From: Metellina segmentata
Taxonomy: Eukaryota; Arthropoda; Arachnida; Araneae; Tetragnathidae
Length of the DNA: 64,000 bases
Direction: 5' to 3'
NCBI GenBank assembly: GCA_947359465.1
Contig: OX375878.1
Coordinates: 81,819,627 to 81,883,626, forward strand
Shown here one piece after another: positions 46,856 through 58,962 of this stretch (position 1 is the stretch's first letter; the number at the start of each line of letters is the position of its first letter). The position numbers were made by a program, and so were the translations under genes. The notes beneath the pieces are model-generated. The model had not been told where the DNA came from and did no database searches. It saw only the letters and a list, made by a program, of their open reading frames with translations.

Positions 46856-49291
46856 TACCATGCTTTGACGTCGCAGACACCGCCACTGACCTTTGATTCC
46901 AAATTCCTGAAACATATGCCCGAGCCCTGTTGATGAATGTCGCAAAAGCTGTCCCGTTTGTTCTGGGGTGCCAGTGATTTGTGGCTGGCGGAATGAGGGG
47001 TCTGCCGACACAAGAGTTCGGTTGGAGAACTCGAAGGAAGCGGAGGTTTTTGTTTTGCGGTGCTCGTTGATGAGGCCGCGGCTGTTGAGCTTTTGCCTGT
47101 TTCGCACCACTTATGTCATAGGGATGCAAATCTCTAGTGTAAAAAGTGTAAATATAATTCTTTGCAAAATAAATGCAAGTTATTTTTGAACTAGACTGTT
47201 TCATTTTGTAGAAAGGCAACCATTCGGCCCACTACGTTAGAATGCACCAACCCCTAAGTACACGTTGGTCTTTTGTTGTATCGAAATCGCAACTGTCTGC
47301 TTACTAAGTTGAAATTATACCAACTGGCTATCGAGACCTTGATTAACCGGTTGGCTCCTGAGATCTTGATACCGAGCGACAGTGAGAAACAACATGGATC
47401 TGCGTTTACATGCTCTATTTATTTTACTAGAAAGTCGATGCTTACTTTAAAATTCCCGTAACATTTTTGTGTCCTAGATAGCATACAGAGCTATCTCAAA
47501 TCCCTTCCGAGGATTGTATGGAAAAGCTCCGACTTAACAAACAATTCCAGTTGGTAAAAAGCACCCTATGCAGAGTTTAAATTGGGTATTTCAAACCCCC
47601 TCCTGAATACCAACAGTTAAAACCCATTTAAATTTCGGCGAGATGTATTTACGCGGTCTAAAATAAACAAAAAAAACCAGAAGTAATTCCAAGCGTAATA
47701 GGCCTTTCTTTTCTTCAGGTGGTACCTGTTCTTAAAATATTTTCTAAAATATCCCCCACGATGGGGAAGAAGACTTCAAGATTGTTCAATTCCCAACTGG
47801 GAATATTCCTACTGATCTCATTCCCCCTGCGATAAGGAGGCTCAATTTTCTCACGTATTTTCTTTATTATCTCACTCTCCTCTGGGGAGAGAAATATGAT
47901 GACTAGGCCCCACCCACTAGCTTCCGTTCTGAGAGGAAAAATACATTGTATCCCTTCGCCGTACAGAATATTATTCCGGGAATTGTGGCTTAAGTTTGTA
48001 CTATAGGGGTCTTGAAAAGTTTCCTACCATCTAAAATATCGCAGGCTCTTTGTATGTTGTGGGAAAAATTCATGATGATACAGTGTGTCTGATTTCATGG
48101 AAAGTAGAGAAAGGACGGAAGGATTAGAGCATGTTTTTTCTTGTCCAGAAGGAGAATTGGAGGTACAGCTACAGGCTATGTTTATGGCAGTGGCAACAGC
48201 GTTTTTTTTTGTCGCACTTCTAGTAGCGAGTTACGGTAGGTTAAGGCAATCCATCTGTATTTAGGTTATTGTGGTTTTCATGGTAACCTCGGCAAACGGA
48301 AACTTTAAATTTTCATTTTGATTATTCTAGAAAGTTCTTTCAAAATCAGATTAAGTCGTTTGATTTAATTGGTTCGTTTGAAATTTTTTCTTTGATTCCA
48401 TTGGTTATTTTAATTTCAAAATATGCTTTGATTACATTGGTCATTTTCAATTTTTTTGATTTCATTGGTTCATTTAATGTTTTTTCCCAGCTGTGGAATT
48501 TTATTTCATTACAATTTTTTTTCAACGTAAAGTTCTGACTTTTATTGGTTTTTCGCCATTTGTGGATTTTTTTTTTTAATTTTTTTTTCCCCGATGAGTT
48601 TTGACTGATCAGGTTGTATGATTTCTCGCTTTTTTCTTTTAAAAAACTTTTTTATTTTTCAACATGTCCACTGTATTTAGTGTAATTGATAAGTTTCAGA
48701 GTATATTCCTACCCAGCATTCACAGCTTAGTTTTTCTGCTGGTTCACAAGTGTGTTTTGAAATCCGTTTAAGCTTAGTACGTTTTGTGAAAGTTTTGAAA
48801 AAATATACATTTCAAAACGTTCTCAAATGTGTTTTCAACCTTTCAATTTCTGCTGTAAAAAGAAAAACAATTTTTAAAGAAAAAGCTCTTTTATATAATT
48901 ATTCCCTTGGCGACTTAAGTGCGCCAAAAATATCGCCAAGGCCGTTGCCATAGCTATAAACGTAGACTGTAGCTGTACCTAAATGAACTAGACTTGCATT
49001 TGGGGCTGCCAGAGCTTACGGAGTGTGTTTTAGTGTGTCTCATGATACAAAGAGATTTAAAGCCCGTGCATCTTTGGTTCATTTCTGTTTCCCTTACAAA
49101 TCTATTCCTGATCAGAATCTAGCTATTACTCTTTTGTTATTTTACTTTTGCACAGATAAATTTTCAATATTTTTTTGCCGCTAATGAGTCTAGATTTTAT
49201 CGCGCAAGGTTCAAAACAAATGAGTCTGGAAACTGTATACAAGATTTTGCAATATTTATACGTTTTTTTGGAATACCTTTTCTAATTAAAT
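46856..49291. other. No gene recognised
   Basis: Unassigned. 47.24-47.66 kb is balanced in composition and repeat-free. 48.3-48.7 kb shows repeated GATTTCATTGGTT-like phrases (TTTGATTACATTGGTC, TGATTTCATTGGTTC, TTTGATTCCATTGGTT), possibly a decayed short tandem array. Confidence 0.4.
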
Positions 49292-49577
49292 CGGGGCCGT
49301 GGCAGCCTGGTTGGAGGAGCAACCGTCAAATTTTGAGTTGAAATCCAAACACATACCGTCATGTACAAGGGGGCTGGTTCACGTTAAATCTGTCGCGGCT
49401 TTAAATTTCCTCACGTTGGCGTGGTGTTGAAGTTTGGAGAGTGGTGTGCCTGCTAAGTAGATGCCTTGTCATGTGACCGTGGTTCTAAATTACGTGGTGT
49501 TATCCTCAAGGTCTTTCCCTTCGGGGTTGATCTGGGACAGTCACCAATAGGTCGTTGTGTTACTGTCCCAGTTACCA
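49292..49577 (+). mobile_element. SINE, plus strand
   Basis: Head GGGCCGTGGCAGCCTGGTTG resembles copy 1; body TTAAATCTGTCGCGGC, CTCACGTTGGCGTGGTG, TCATGTGACCGTGGTTC and TTACGTGGTGTT; tail GTTACC. It directly abuts Helitron C1. Confidence 0.85.
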
Positions 49578-50229
49578 TCTATATATATAATTCTCTTACG
49601 TGGCACGCAAAAAAGACATTATTTGTTATCGCGTTTTGGCAACATTGTACGATTGTTTGTTTATCACGAAGCCTCGCGCTTCAATTGAATTTATAGCGTC
49701 ATCGGATGAAATTTTATTCAAAGAAAATGAATTTTAGTCGAGCTGTTGCAGTAAATAATAGATAGCAAAGAAAGCGGAGGATCTTTTCAGGGCCATTTAA
49801 AAAAAGGTCCTTTTCATGGCCAACAATTATAGTTCAACAAGACGCTTGCACTACAACTTTTGACAACAAAGTCCATGAAAATGCGCGGGTGGCTCGAGTG
49901 CAGGAGTAAATGTACACACAAACAACATGTTGTGTATTCAATTTCCAAATCAGCGCTCACATTTCGAGTCAAAAATTGCTCAAAGTTTTCATTTGAATTC
50001 TGATTCCAGAGGTACTGTAAATATCTTTCCTGAAAGACAGCAAAAAATTTAGATTTGAAAAATATTTTTTCGGAATATCGTATTTTGTAAACAATCCCTT
50101 CTGCTAGGACACATGTCTTCATTGATGCGAGCGAAGCGAGCATGTGTACGCGCAGCGAACCAATGAGGATTGCGGAAGCAATCCTCCTAGGGTTGGCGAG
50201 CGTTTGCGAGCAGGGGGCAGGCCCCCTAG
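49578..50229 (+). mobile_element. Helitron family C, copy 1 (652 bp)
   Basis: Starts TCTATATATATAATTCTCTT after an A and ends GGGGGCAGGCCCCCTAG before a T. The perfect GGGGGC/GCCCCC-type stem directly adjoins the TAG end. Collinear with 30665-31315. Confidence 0.92.
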
Positions 50230-50994
50230 TTAATTTAAAAAATACCAAAATATGTTCTAAATAAATTAAAGCAGATATAAATTTACAATTTTGTGATGCC
50301 AAGTTACCAAACAATTGATTCCGGAAATGTTCTAAATTATTTGTCTGTCTTTTATATCCAATATATTTTCAAGTAAATCATATAGGATATTTATTTTGGA
50401 TTTTATGGTTGGTCCAAGGTCTTAATAGTATATGAGTGTATTTGGATTTTATTGCACAAGGTTGAAAACACGCGTTTAAATCTCTGCCTTGTTTATCTCA
50501 TTTTAAATATTTTCCCAATAAATTAGTCTGTGTTTGTATTTGTGGCACAAGGTTCAAAGCGCGTGTCTAGAAATTATCTGCAGTGTTTTATCTTGATTGT
50601 TTCGAATGTCTTTCACAAATAAAACACTGGATTTTAGGGCTCAATGTCTAAAACAAATGAGTCTGGAAGTTCTCTGCAATGTTCATCTCGTTTGTTTTGA
50701 ATCTCTTTGTATTGTAATTACAAGAGTCTGGATTTTGATTTTATGGCGCAAGGTTAGAAATGATGAGCCAGGAAGCTCTCTACGAAACTGCATTGTTAAA
50801 ATTCACAACATTTCTTTAAAGTTATAATATTTGTATTTACAATAAAATTAAAAAATAATTCGTTACTTACCTAGATGTCATCATTGATGAGGATTCTCAA
50901 TTTTATGAGGAAATAAAATCCGTTGTGACAGGTGAACATTTTATTCGAAATAAGCAAGCTATAAAGATTGTAGTGTAATACAATCATAGTAGAT
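50230..50994. other. Diverged tandem-like phrases, no gene
   Basis: TTTATGGCGCAAGGTT, TTTGTGGCACAAGGTTCAAA and TTTATTGCACAAGGTTGAAA recur between 50.4 and 50.8 kb (and near 49205) with AATGAGTCTGGAA, suggesting an old tandem repeat of about 70-130 bp. Confidence 0.45.
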
Positions 50995-51034
50995 TGTAGT
51001 GTAATACAATCATAGTAGATTGTATTACACTACA
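50995..51034. repeat. Perfect hairpin, 17-bp stem, with a direct copy of one arm
   Basis: TGTAGTGTAATACAATC (50995-51011), loop ATAGTA, then the exact complement (51018-51034). The left arm with its ATAGTA also occurs once more just upstream (about 50969-50985). Confidence 0.95.
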
Positions 51035-52407
51035 TGGCGTGTAGATTGCATCGTTTCCCTCTCGAATTTTATTTCTCTCTGTCTTGTTCTAGTTTTTTTT
51101 TTCAATTTTTATTTAAAATCTTCATAAAATGGGACATTTTAAATCTGCAAATTAAAAAACAATCATTTGCTATTTTTAAGCGTTAATCAAGGAATTGATG
51201 ACTGGCAACTAAAACGCTTTTTCGTGATCCAGATGCCAATATGACAGAAAACTCAACTTCAAAGATGAGACAGCTTGTCCATGTTTGGACCACCTCAACA
51301 TCCAGTCCAATCCAACTTCAAAGATATTTAAAAGTTCTAGTTCTGTAAACAGTCAGCTTTGAGTTCAGTTTAATAATGGGCAACTTTTATAGCGAATGGA
51401 ATAAAATGCAATTTTCTACTGTTTAGTGCAGTATTAAAAAGCAGATAAAATGGATGCCCGCAATAATTTTCAGCTGTTCATATAACAGCTGAAATATAAC
51501 ATTTACTTCATATAAATGTTTTATTCCTTTCCTACACATCGAAACGTTCTGCGAAAAATGGCTTTAAAAACTAGTTCATGAAACTCACATGTATGTCGGT
51601 GTTCCAACTATAAATCTAACAACTATATATTCGCTTACAGTGTAATTTTGATTTCAAATTGCTCTGATCTGGTAATGATGCTCTACGAACACAAAACTGG
51701 ATAAAACTCTACAATCATTATAAGTGAATGAGTTATGTAAGGAAAAATATTTAAAATAAAGTACGGAGTACAATGAATTTGATTCCATCATGTTTTATAG
51801 AAAACTGATCTTTTAAATTCGCGATGTTTTATGTTTAGCTCGGTTTTCCCAAATTGGGCCATTGAGCCATAGAAGACCAAAACAACCAAACTTTTGAATA
51901 CGCATTTACTTCATCACTCTACTTTTCAAATCCATTCCTTAATGTTTAATTGACGTGACCTTCTTTATAATAAAGCACCAGTCTAGACATTTTAATTATC
52001 AAAAAGGAAGATGTAATCAGTTCTCTGAAATTACTGTAATCTTTTAAAATGGCGTTTCCAAGTTTACAATCGATAAGACTTATATCAGATTGGAAAACAT
52101 AAGATCGACTTTGATAATTTCCTAGAATATCTTAATTGTTTCAGGTAGTACTAAATACGATCTATGTCTTAAGTACTTTAAAGAGATTAAATACTACAAA
52201 TATTTTCAAGTGCGTATACCTGAATAAGTAATAATCATAGATGTTAGATTGTAAGTAAGCGACTACATTAGAAGTTCAACTCAATAGATAAAGGATATGT
52301 TTATTGTTTGGAATTAGTGTATCATTATTTTTAATCGTTTCAACTGATAAATGTACCATAAAAATGAATGGTGTGATTCAATCTGTATAAAGAGGCATTT
52401 TCTATCA
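51035..52407. other. No gene seen
   Basis: AT-rich spacer. Confidence 0.45.
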
Positions 52408-53159
52408 TCTCTACTATTATAAAAGGAAGTGTTTGTTTTTTTCTTGGCCGCAAAGTTCTGACCAATCTATGGCACTTATAGTAATGGGATATGACACAAA
52501 TAGTAGTCCTAATGTGTTTTTCAATTTTAAAATTCAATCTAGAACGTTTTTAAATGAATTTGATATTTTTCACCGTTATTTCTTCTTTGGAATGAATAAG
52601 TATCAAAATTTAGACTTTTCTCCCTCGCATCACTATTGACGTTAGCCTTTGGAACTATGCGAAGTTTTTTTCACCTTCCGTCTTGAAGGGGAGCGAACAG
52701 ATTCGAATGACCTTCGTTTCACTCGAGATTCATTCATTTTGATTTCCCGAGAAACGGATTTGAGTGAAACAAATAAATTATTAAAGTTATCACTGCGGTT
52801 TTAAGTGCTGTTTTCTATCTCAGCGATCGTGAAAAATAAAATAAAATTTAAACGGATTTGAAATATGCGGAAACTTTTACACCCGATAGATACCTTATAC
52901 GTTTGATTTTCTTTTAATAAATAATGTATCAATTAAATATTTATATGTTTCGGTTGACGAAGCTAACCAACACCACGGGCATTATGACCCACATGAAAAG
53001 AACTGTCACGGGCAACTCCGCTGTTATCCAATAGCCTACAAATTCGCAAACCAAGTGGGAATCAGTGATGGCTGTTACCCAATAGGCTGCGAATTCCCAT
53101 TTGGTTTGCGAGGCAAGCCAACTCCACGGGCAACTCCGGGCTAGCCAAGCAGTGACTAG
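52408..53159 (+). mobile_element. Helitron family B, copy 2 (752 bp)
   Basis: Starts TCTCTACTATTATAAAAGG after an A and ends GCCAAGCAGTGACTAG before a T. It shares the first 100 bases and the terminal stem-loop with 17547-17986, and is longer inside, including a 90-bp segment containing two related GAATTC...GGTTTGCGA phrases. No protein is evident. Confidence 0.85.
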
Positions 53160-53929
53160 TCTAAATATAAGTGATGGCAGTGTTCCTGTGGTGGAATGTA
53201 TTTCCTCTATTTACCGTTACTTGATTTGTTTCTTTAATATAATTTCAGCTTTCGCCAGTAAATACAAAAAAGTATGAATTGAAATAGGATAGTTCATAGG
53301 TCAACGACAACCGTTACCAAAATGAGGAGAAACCACAGTTTTACGACACAACCCCGACATGTATCATACTGGCAGCTTTTGAATAATAGAAGTGATATCT
53401 TCGAATTCCGACGATTGTTTGTTTACATTGAAATTCCCTTTCAGATAGGGAGATAATTAGTTATATTTTTACTTTTACTGTTTAGAAAAACTTATTACTT
53501 TGAATAATTCCAGACGAATAATCCAAAATACAGTTTGTAAATCCATATGAATGTTAGGATATTGTATGTTATAGTTTTTGAGTACAAGAAGTACTCGTGG
53601 TAGTTCAAATAATTATATTCTGCTCCTGGTAGTTTGGTTTAAGACAACCATTCGTGTATAAGCCAAAGTTTTCGAACCTATAGTACACATTCAACCCAGA
53701 AATCGATGGAATAAAGAATGATACAAACATCGCTTGGAAGAATTCAGAAATTCACTATAGAAAATAACATATTGTATTGATGCTCATTGTAAGAACATCG
53801 TTCAAACCATCCTCACAAAAGAAAACGAAAAGACATAACATTTTCAGATAGTTTAAACTGGAAAGCATTTTTGTATTGCAATATTCTTAGACTTGAAATT
53901 TATTTTTAGGGTAAAAGCATAACGAGACG

Positions 53930-53967
<38 letters not shown>

Positions 53968-53976
53968 TCTACCCTA
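53160..53976. other. No gene; short AT run at its end
   Basis: Spacer ending in about 35 bases of AT repeat (53933-53966). Confidence 0.5.
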
Positions 53977-54578
53977 CAGTAATGGACCGGACAGCAAGAT
54001 ATGATGGAATAAGGGAAAGATAACATGCTTCAATAGAGAAAAGGTCCCCCACGTGCTGCAATTACACTTACAACCCTTCTGGGCATACATTCAACAAGGT
54101 TTTGATACACAGCTATGGGTATTTGTGTCCTTTCCTGCTGCAAGAATATCGCCAGCTCAGCAGTAGATTTCGGACGTGGTTCCCTGATCCGTACGCGCTG
54201 TTCTAACCCGTCCCACAAATGTTCTATGGAGTTTAGGTCGGGACTCTGAGCAGGCCAGGGAAGACGTTTTACATCCATATCTTGATACCACTGCTTGACA
54301 GAGGCTGAAACATGACATGGAGTTTTTTCATCCTGGAAGTAACTTTCGTCTATTCCATAAAATTGCCTGAGTGTAGGAAGAACCTGATGGTCCAAAATGT
54401 TCATGAAGGCGTTTGCGTTCAATTGACCAAGAACAACATGCAAAGGTCCCAGGCCTTGCCACGAGAAACACCCCAACACAAGTAGTCGGATTTTTATGCA
54501 AATCCTCTGGCGTCCGGACTTGATTGGCATTAAATCAGTATCATACTGAAAAACTGAATTACTGCCAACTAAGCCCAA
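53977..54578 (-). mobile_element. Tc1-like element, truncated 5' half
   Basis: The terminal repeat CAGTAATGGACCGGACAGC (53977) follows TA. The other end is lost at about 54580, where unrelated sequence and a SINE follow. Confidence 0.8.
54030..54578 (-). pseudogene. Tc1-like transposase, C-terminal 180 codons, frame intact
   Basis: An uninterrupted minus frame reads VLGCFSWQGLGPLHVVLGQL, FMNILDHQVLPTLRQFYGI, YFQDEKTPCHVSASVKQWYQ (second Asp) and SPDLNSIEHLWDGLEQRV (Glu), ending VVSVIAARGGPFLY. The N-terminal DNA-binding half and the first catalytic Asp are missing, so it cannot transpose. The open frame implies a fairly recent truncation. Confidence 0.9.
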
Positions 54579-54598
54579 ACATTACGAATTATAATTGT

Positions 54599-54915
54599 TA
54601 ATTGGTAATTTTTAACTAACGTCGTACTAGAGCAACACAACGGCAATTGACGATGTACCGGTGGTATCAATCCCTTAAGGGAAAGATTAGAGGACAACGT
54701 TTCGTAATTTTGAACCACGGTCAGTTGACGAGCAACAACTGAGCTGGCTCCCCTCTGTCCAAACTTACACACCAACCCTACGTGAGGACTTTGGACCGCC
54801 ATAGATTTAAGTTGCACCAGCCGCCTCTACACCATACGACTGCAAACATTCATGCCAAGATCCGAATTTGAACCAGGAACCTTCCGAACTAGAGGCTAAA
54901 CCAGTAAACTGGTTG
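54599..54915 (-). mobile_element. tRNA-derived SINE, near full length, minus strand
   Basis: Tail ATTGGTAATTTTTAACTAAC, core GTACTAGAGCAACACAACGG and GAACCACGGTCAG, head with B box complement GAATTTGAACC and CTAGAGGCTAA. Directly next to the Tc1 break point. Confidence 0.88.
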
Positions 54916-54926
54916 GTCGGCCACAC

Positions 54927-54929
<3 letters not shown>

Positions 54930-55023
<94 letters not shown>

Positions 55024-55070
55024 ATATATATATATATATAATATATATATAATATATATATATAATATAT

Positions 55071-55113
<43 letters not shown>

Positions 55114-55153
55114 TATATATATAATATATATAATATATATATATAATATATAT

Positions 55154-55185
<32 letters not shown>

Positions 55186-55215
55186 ATATATATAATATAT
55201 ATATATATATATATT
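54930..55215. repeat. AT satellite with phased AATAT interruptions
   Basis: About 285 bases of AT; the second half is divided by TATAATATA steps at irregular intervals of roughly 8-20 bases. Protein-like frames on minus are artefacts. Confidence 0.95.
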
Positions 55216-56480
55216 AGACAACATATATCATCCATCAAGTTTGCTTATGACAAAATCCTTCGTAAAAAAGATATGGCGGATTTTTTTATGATGGTAAATT
55301 TATTTAGATCTTTAATTTAGATGGAGTAGGACGGCATTTTAGTTTTAGAGTATGAAAATATTGTTTCCGTTTTTGACGATGACGAGATCAATCATCAGTT
55401 TTCTTATAATGACGACATATCTCGTCTATTAAGCTGTTGTCAGCTGATACATCATCAAGACAGCTACCAGAAGGGGTAACGTTTTGATTATACGACTATA
55501 GATAAAACAAGTTTCTTTCTTTATTGGCGCGATTTTTATATTTTTTAAGGTACAGCTACTGTAACGGCCGTAGCCTAAATTCTTTCTTGGCGTGATTATT
55601 ATAACTCTCAATGTTCAACTGATGTACTGGCTGCTATCTAAATTCATTCTTGGCGTGATCAAGGTACCTGCTGTACCTGCCGTAGTCGAAAGGTTAAGTA
55701 TTGATGAGAAGGTTAGTAAAACAATTGTGAGTAATGTGAAGGAGGGTTGAAAACAATGAGAACGTTTGATACATACAACTAGAAATTAAGCTTAAATAAA
55801 TAATTCCATATAAAAATAGGAAAACAGAAATATAGATAGTATAATGAGGTATTTTCACTTTTTTTGTTTCAATTTTATTATGTTAGAGGATGAAAATCCA
55901 TGAAAAATGACGTATATATTATTGAAATTGGAAAACTATTCCCCGAGATATTAATTTTTATATTTCGTTTCTGGTATTGGTGGAAAAAAAAGGAATTTCG
56001 TAATGGCTGCTCTATGACGCCACAGCTCATAGTAACCCACTGCGCCGGCGTTACTATGGTTTCTTACATTCGTTTTCGCTTAATCAGAATTAATACAGAA
56101 TTAATTTGATTCCATCCTGATTGTTGCATTTGGCAAAATGTTTATAATTTGGACAAGTTCAGTAATGATACTTAGTGTAAAAGGGCTTTATGTATTTCTA
56201 AAACCTTTTGCAAAACTCTTTGACTATTTCTGTTCTGCATAATATTTTAAATTATTAATTGAACCTTTCACTTGTTTATTCTTTATGATTGCCCTTTTGT
56301 AAACAGTATTTGTACTAGTGATTTGTTGGTTCATGAAGTACTTTATATAAACAGTTTCTATCTTATTTACTGCTGCTTATGAAATAAATTTGCGAATCAA
56401 TATAGACACGTGTTGATTTCATACAAGAGCGATTACGTGTGTACAGGGATCATAGATGAGAATTGTAAACAAAAGCTCAG
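55216..56480. other. No gene; contains palindrome GACGACATATCTCGTC
   Basis: The near-perfect 16-bp palindrome at 55411-55426 belongs to the GACGAGATATCTCGTC group. CTTGGCGTGATTATTATA-like phrases repeat near 55525-55665. No domain seen. Confidence 0.45.
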
Positions 56481-56520
56481 CTATGCGCAATGACGTCACA
56501 TCCAATGGCGGTCTGTTTTC
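56481..56520. promoter_or_regulatory. CRE, CCAAT and YY1-like cluster
   Basis: CTATGCGCAATGACGTCACATCCAATGGCGG-type sequence holds a half NRF-1 site, a full CRE TGACGTCA (56491-56498), CCAAT (56502-56506) and AATGGCGG within 40 bases. This resembles a TATA-less promoter; no gene is attached. Confidence 0.4.
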
Positions 56521-57900
56521 GGATTACGTGACTTTGTTTCGTTTTCAACAAAATTAAAATTGATTTTATAGTCATTTCAAAATTATTTTGAAAGTTTAAA
56601 CGCAATATTTAAGGATTTTTAAACTTAGAAATACAAGAAAAGATCATTTGTAAGCAAAACCCTCGCACATGCAAATACCTCATTATATTGGAAAGTCTAT
56701 GTATTTTGTACCAGAGAGCAACTTGAACCAATGGTGTTTGTGAGATTAGATAATAGATAGAGTCCCCTCTCAGAATTGGTGATGATCGTCAACTCTCAGG
56801 ACTTGTTGCTAGAAATTTTCGACAATTTAACGTAAGCAGGTGGAATGCAATAATATTTATTAAAAACTGCAATAATCACTTTTTTTCTTGGATATGAGAA
56901 GTATTTTATGTGTAAACAACGAAACCAAGACGTAAGCGAAGATACACTAACCCAAATGCTCTCCCGCATATTTGGATTTCCTTACAGTGTACGTAGTTTA
57001 TCGCTGTTTCGGTGACGTTTCATCTCTAGTCTAATTGGCCTGGGCCATTCAATTATAATACGAGTACATTCCCAGTTTGGAATTCATTCATCGGAATTTG
57101 TATTGGTACTGCTGCACTCATATTCGACAAACGAAGTCAAAGCTCGTCATGTTTCGGAACACTTGGAAATACGTTCCTCTGCAGAAACATTACAGTCATC
57201 TACATTTAGCTTGCAGAAAATACCACTCAAAAGTGTATTATCGTCTTTCATGGCTCACAACCTTTACAATTTTCATGCTTTCAACACATAGTTTTGGTAA
57301 CATACTTCATATTAAAATTATCTATGAATGAAGGTGAAAAAATATATTTATATTGAAGACAAATTCAACAAGGTCGACAGGCCAAAAATACAAGTTTATG
57401 ATTCTATTTATGTTTTTCATTTACATTTTAAGCGTTTACTATCTCCCAAAAAAATGTTTATAGATTAATTTAATTGAAAACTTATGCTATCGAAAGTCAC
57501 ACATTTGTCAAAAACTATTGTCTAACAGAGATTATCCCATCGGTATTTAATTCATATTAAAGTTTAAGGAGTCTAAAATACAATAATTTTGTCAAGATAT
57601 CCACACCTACCAGCTTAACATAGAGACTGGATGTCTTACGTTTATTGAAATACACACTTTTGCAATACGATAGTTATTTAATTATTCAAAAAGTGTTAAA
57701 GAATATTATATTATCAGCTATTTCAAATTGTATGCGAAGCTTCATACCAAATAACTTGCAAATGCGGCTTATAAAGAAGCCGTTTTGTTGCTACACAGAA
57801 AATTATTAATGGCATAAATTACCATTAATAAAAAAATTCAAGTACACACATATAATCTTTTGTCTTTAACACTTGTTTAAAAGTATAACAAATGTGATAA
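56521..57900. other. No gene recognised
   Basis: Two overlapping plus frames at 57077-57331 have no known domain. The remainder is AT-rich. Confidence 0.4.
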
Positions 57901-58620
57901 TCTATATAAATAAAAATTGAGCATTTGTGCATTTAATATTATCGACACATTTGAAGGGATTTATCCGTTTTTGGTCTTTCTAAAGCAAAATTGGTGTTTT
58001 CAGTGATAATGTATCTGTATATGTGTGTTCCCATACTACGTTCAAATAGCTGGGGGTATTTTCACATAAAACTGAATAGTATAAATACTTCATTTGAGGA
58101 CTGAACTTCTTTGAGTAGGTCTGTCCGTCTTCTCGTTTTACGACTGTTTTTCTGTTTGTATGTTTGTTGTAGTATCACTTAAAATGTCTTCTGCATATTT
58201 TAATACAATCTTTTAAATTTCATAAATAACATTTTAATTTAGATAACATTTGACTCTTTTGTGTGCTTAAATCAACCATAATTTGGTAGTTTGGAAGAAA
58301 CGAGAACATAAATTGAGCATTCCGATTAATCGGATTGTTTTACCAGTACCACTGAAAAGCAATTAGTTTCAGAAACTTATTTACCGAACTTAAATTCTAA
58401 TACTTTATTCATTTTGAGCTAATTTTTTCTTAAATAAATACAAAAAATTCTGAATATTTGGGACTACGATAAAAAAGGAAAAAACGTAAATAAAGTTTGC
58501 AGCATAAAATATTCTAAAATAGAAGTAGTAGTAAATGTGGCAACCTTTGGTATTTTTAGAAGTTGTTTTTCTATACGTAACTGAACTAATTCGAAATAAT
58601 ATCATTATTGATCGTTTTCT
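57901..58620 (+). mobile_element. Helitron family A, copy 4 (5' part)
   Basis: TCTATATAAATAAAAATTGAG follows an A. AAATCAACCATAATTTGGTAG and GTTTTACCAGTACCACTGAAA match the other A copies. The 3' end is not recognisable, so the right border is approximate. Confidence 0.8.
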
Positions 58621-58711
58621 TTACTTAAACTTCTGTAATATGTTTGCTTATTTTTCCAGAATCCATTTTGTAGTGAAAAAGTACATTCATTCATTGCTTT
58701 TCGTTTGAAGC

Positions 58712-58742
<31 letters not shown>

Positions 58743-58962
58743 GGATTTTCAATTAGATGTTTTTCGTGGAATATCTGTAGGCAAGGTAAGTAAATATTTA
58801 ATTTCTCTCAGAAAATTTGAATCATTCTATGATAATTTGGAGGAACACTTTTGTTATTAAATGACATACATCGTTTAAATGCATAATCTCCATTCTTCTA
58901 GGCATTCTAGGTAAGAATGGCGCAACTTTGACATTATTATTATTAGAAATTTATGTATTTAA
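58621..58962. other. Spacer with poly-T run; TTAA target at its end
   Basis: A T-run of about 27 at 58710-58736. TTAA at 58959-58962 is one side of the Kolobok-like target duplication. Confidence 0.6.

Noticed and set aside
46775..47110. 111-codon minus frame
   Set aside because: Partly the SINE at 46650-46855 and otherwise without a domain.
58710..58736. Poly-T as the poly-A tail of a minus-strand retrocopy
   Set aside because: No gene-like sequence or target duplication could be matched beside it.
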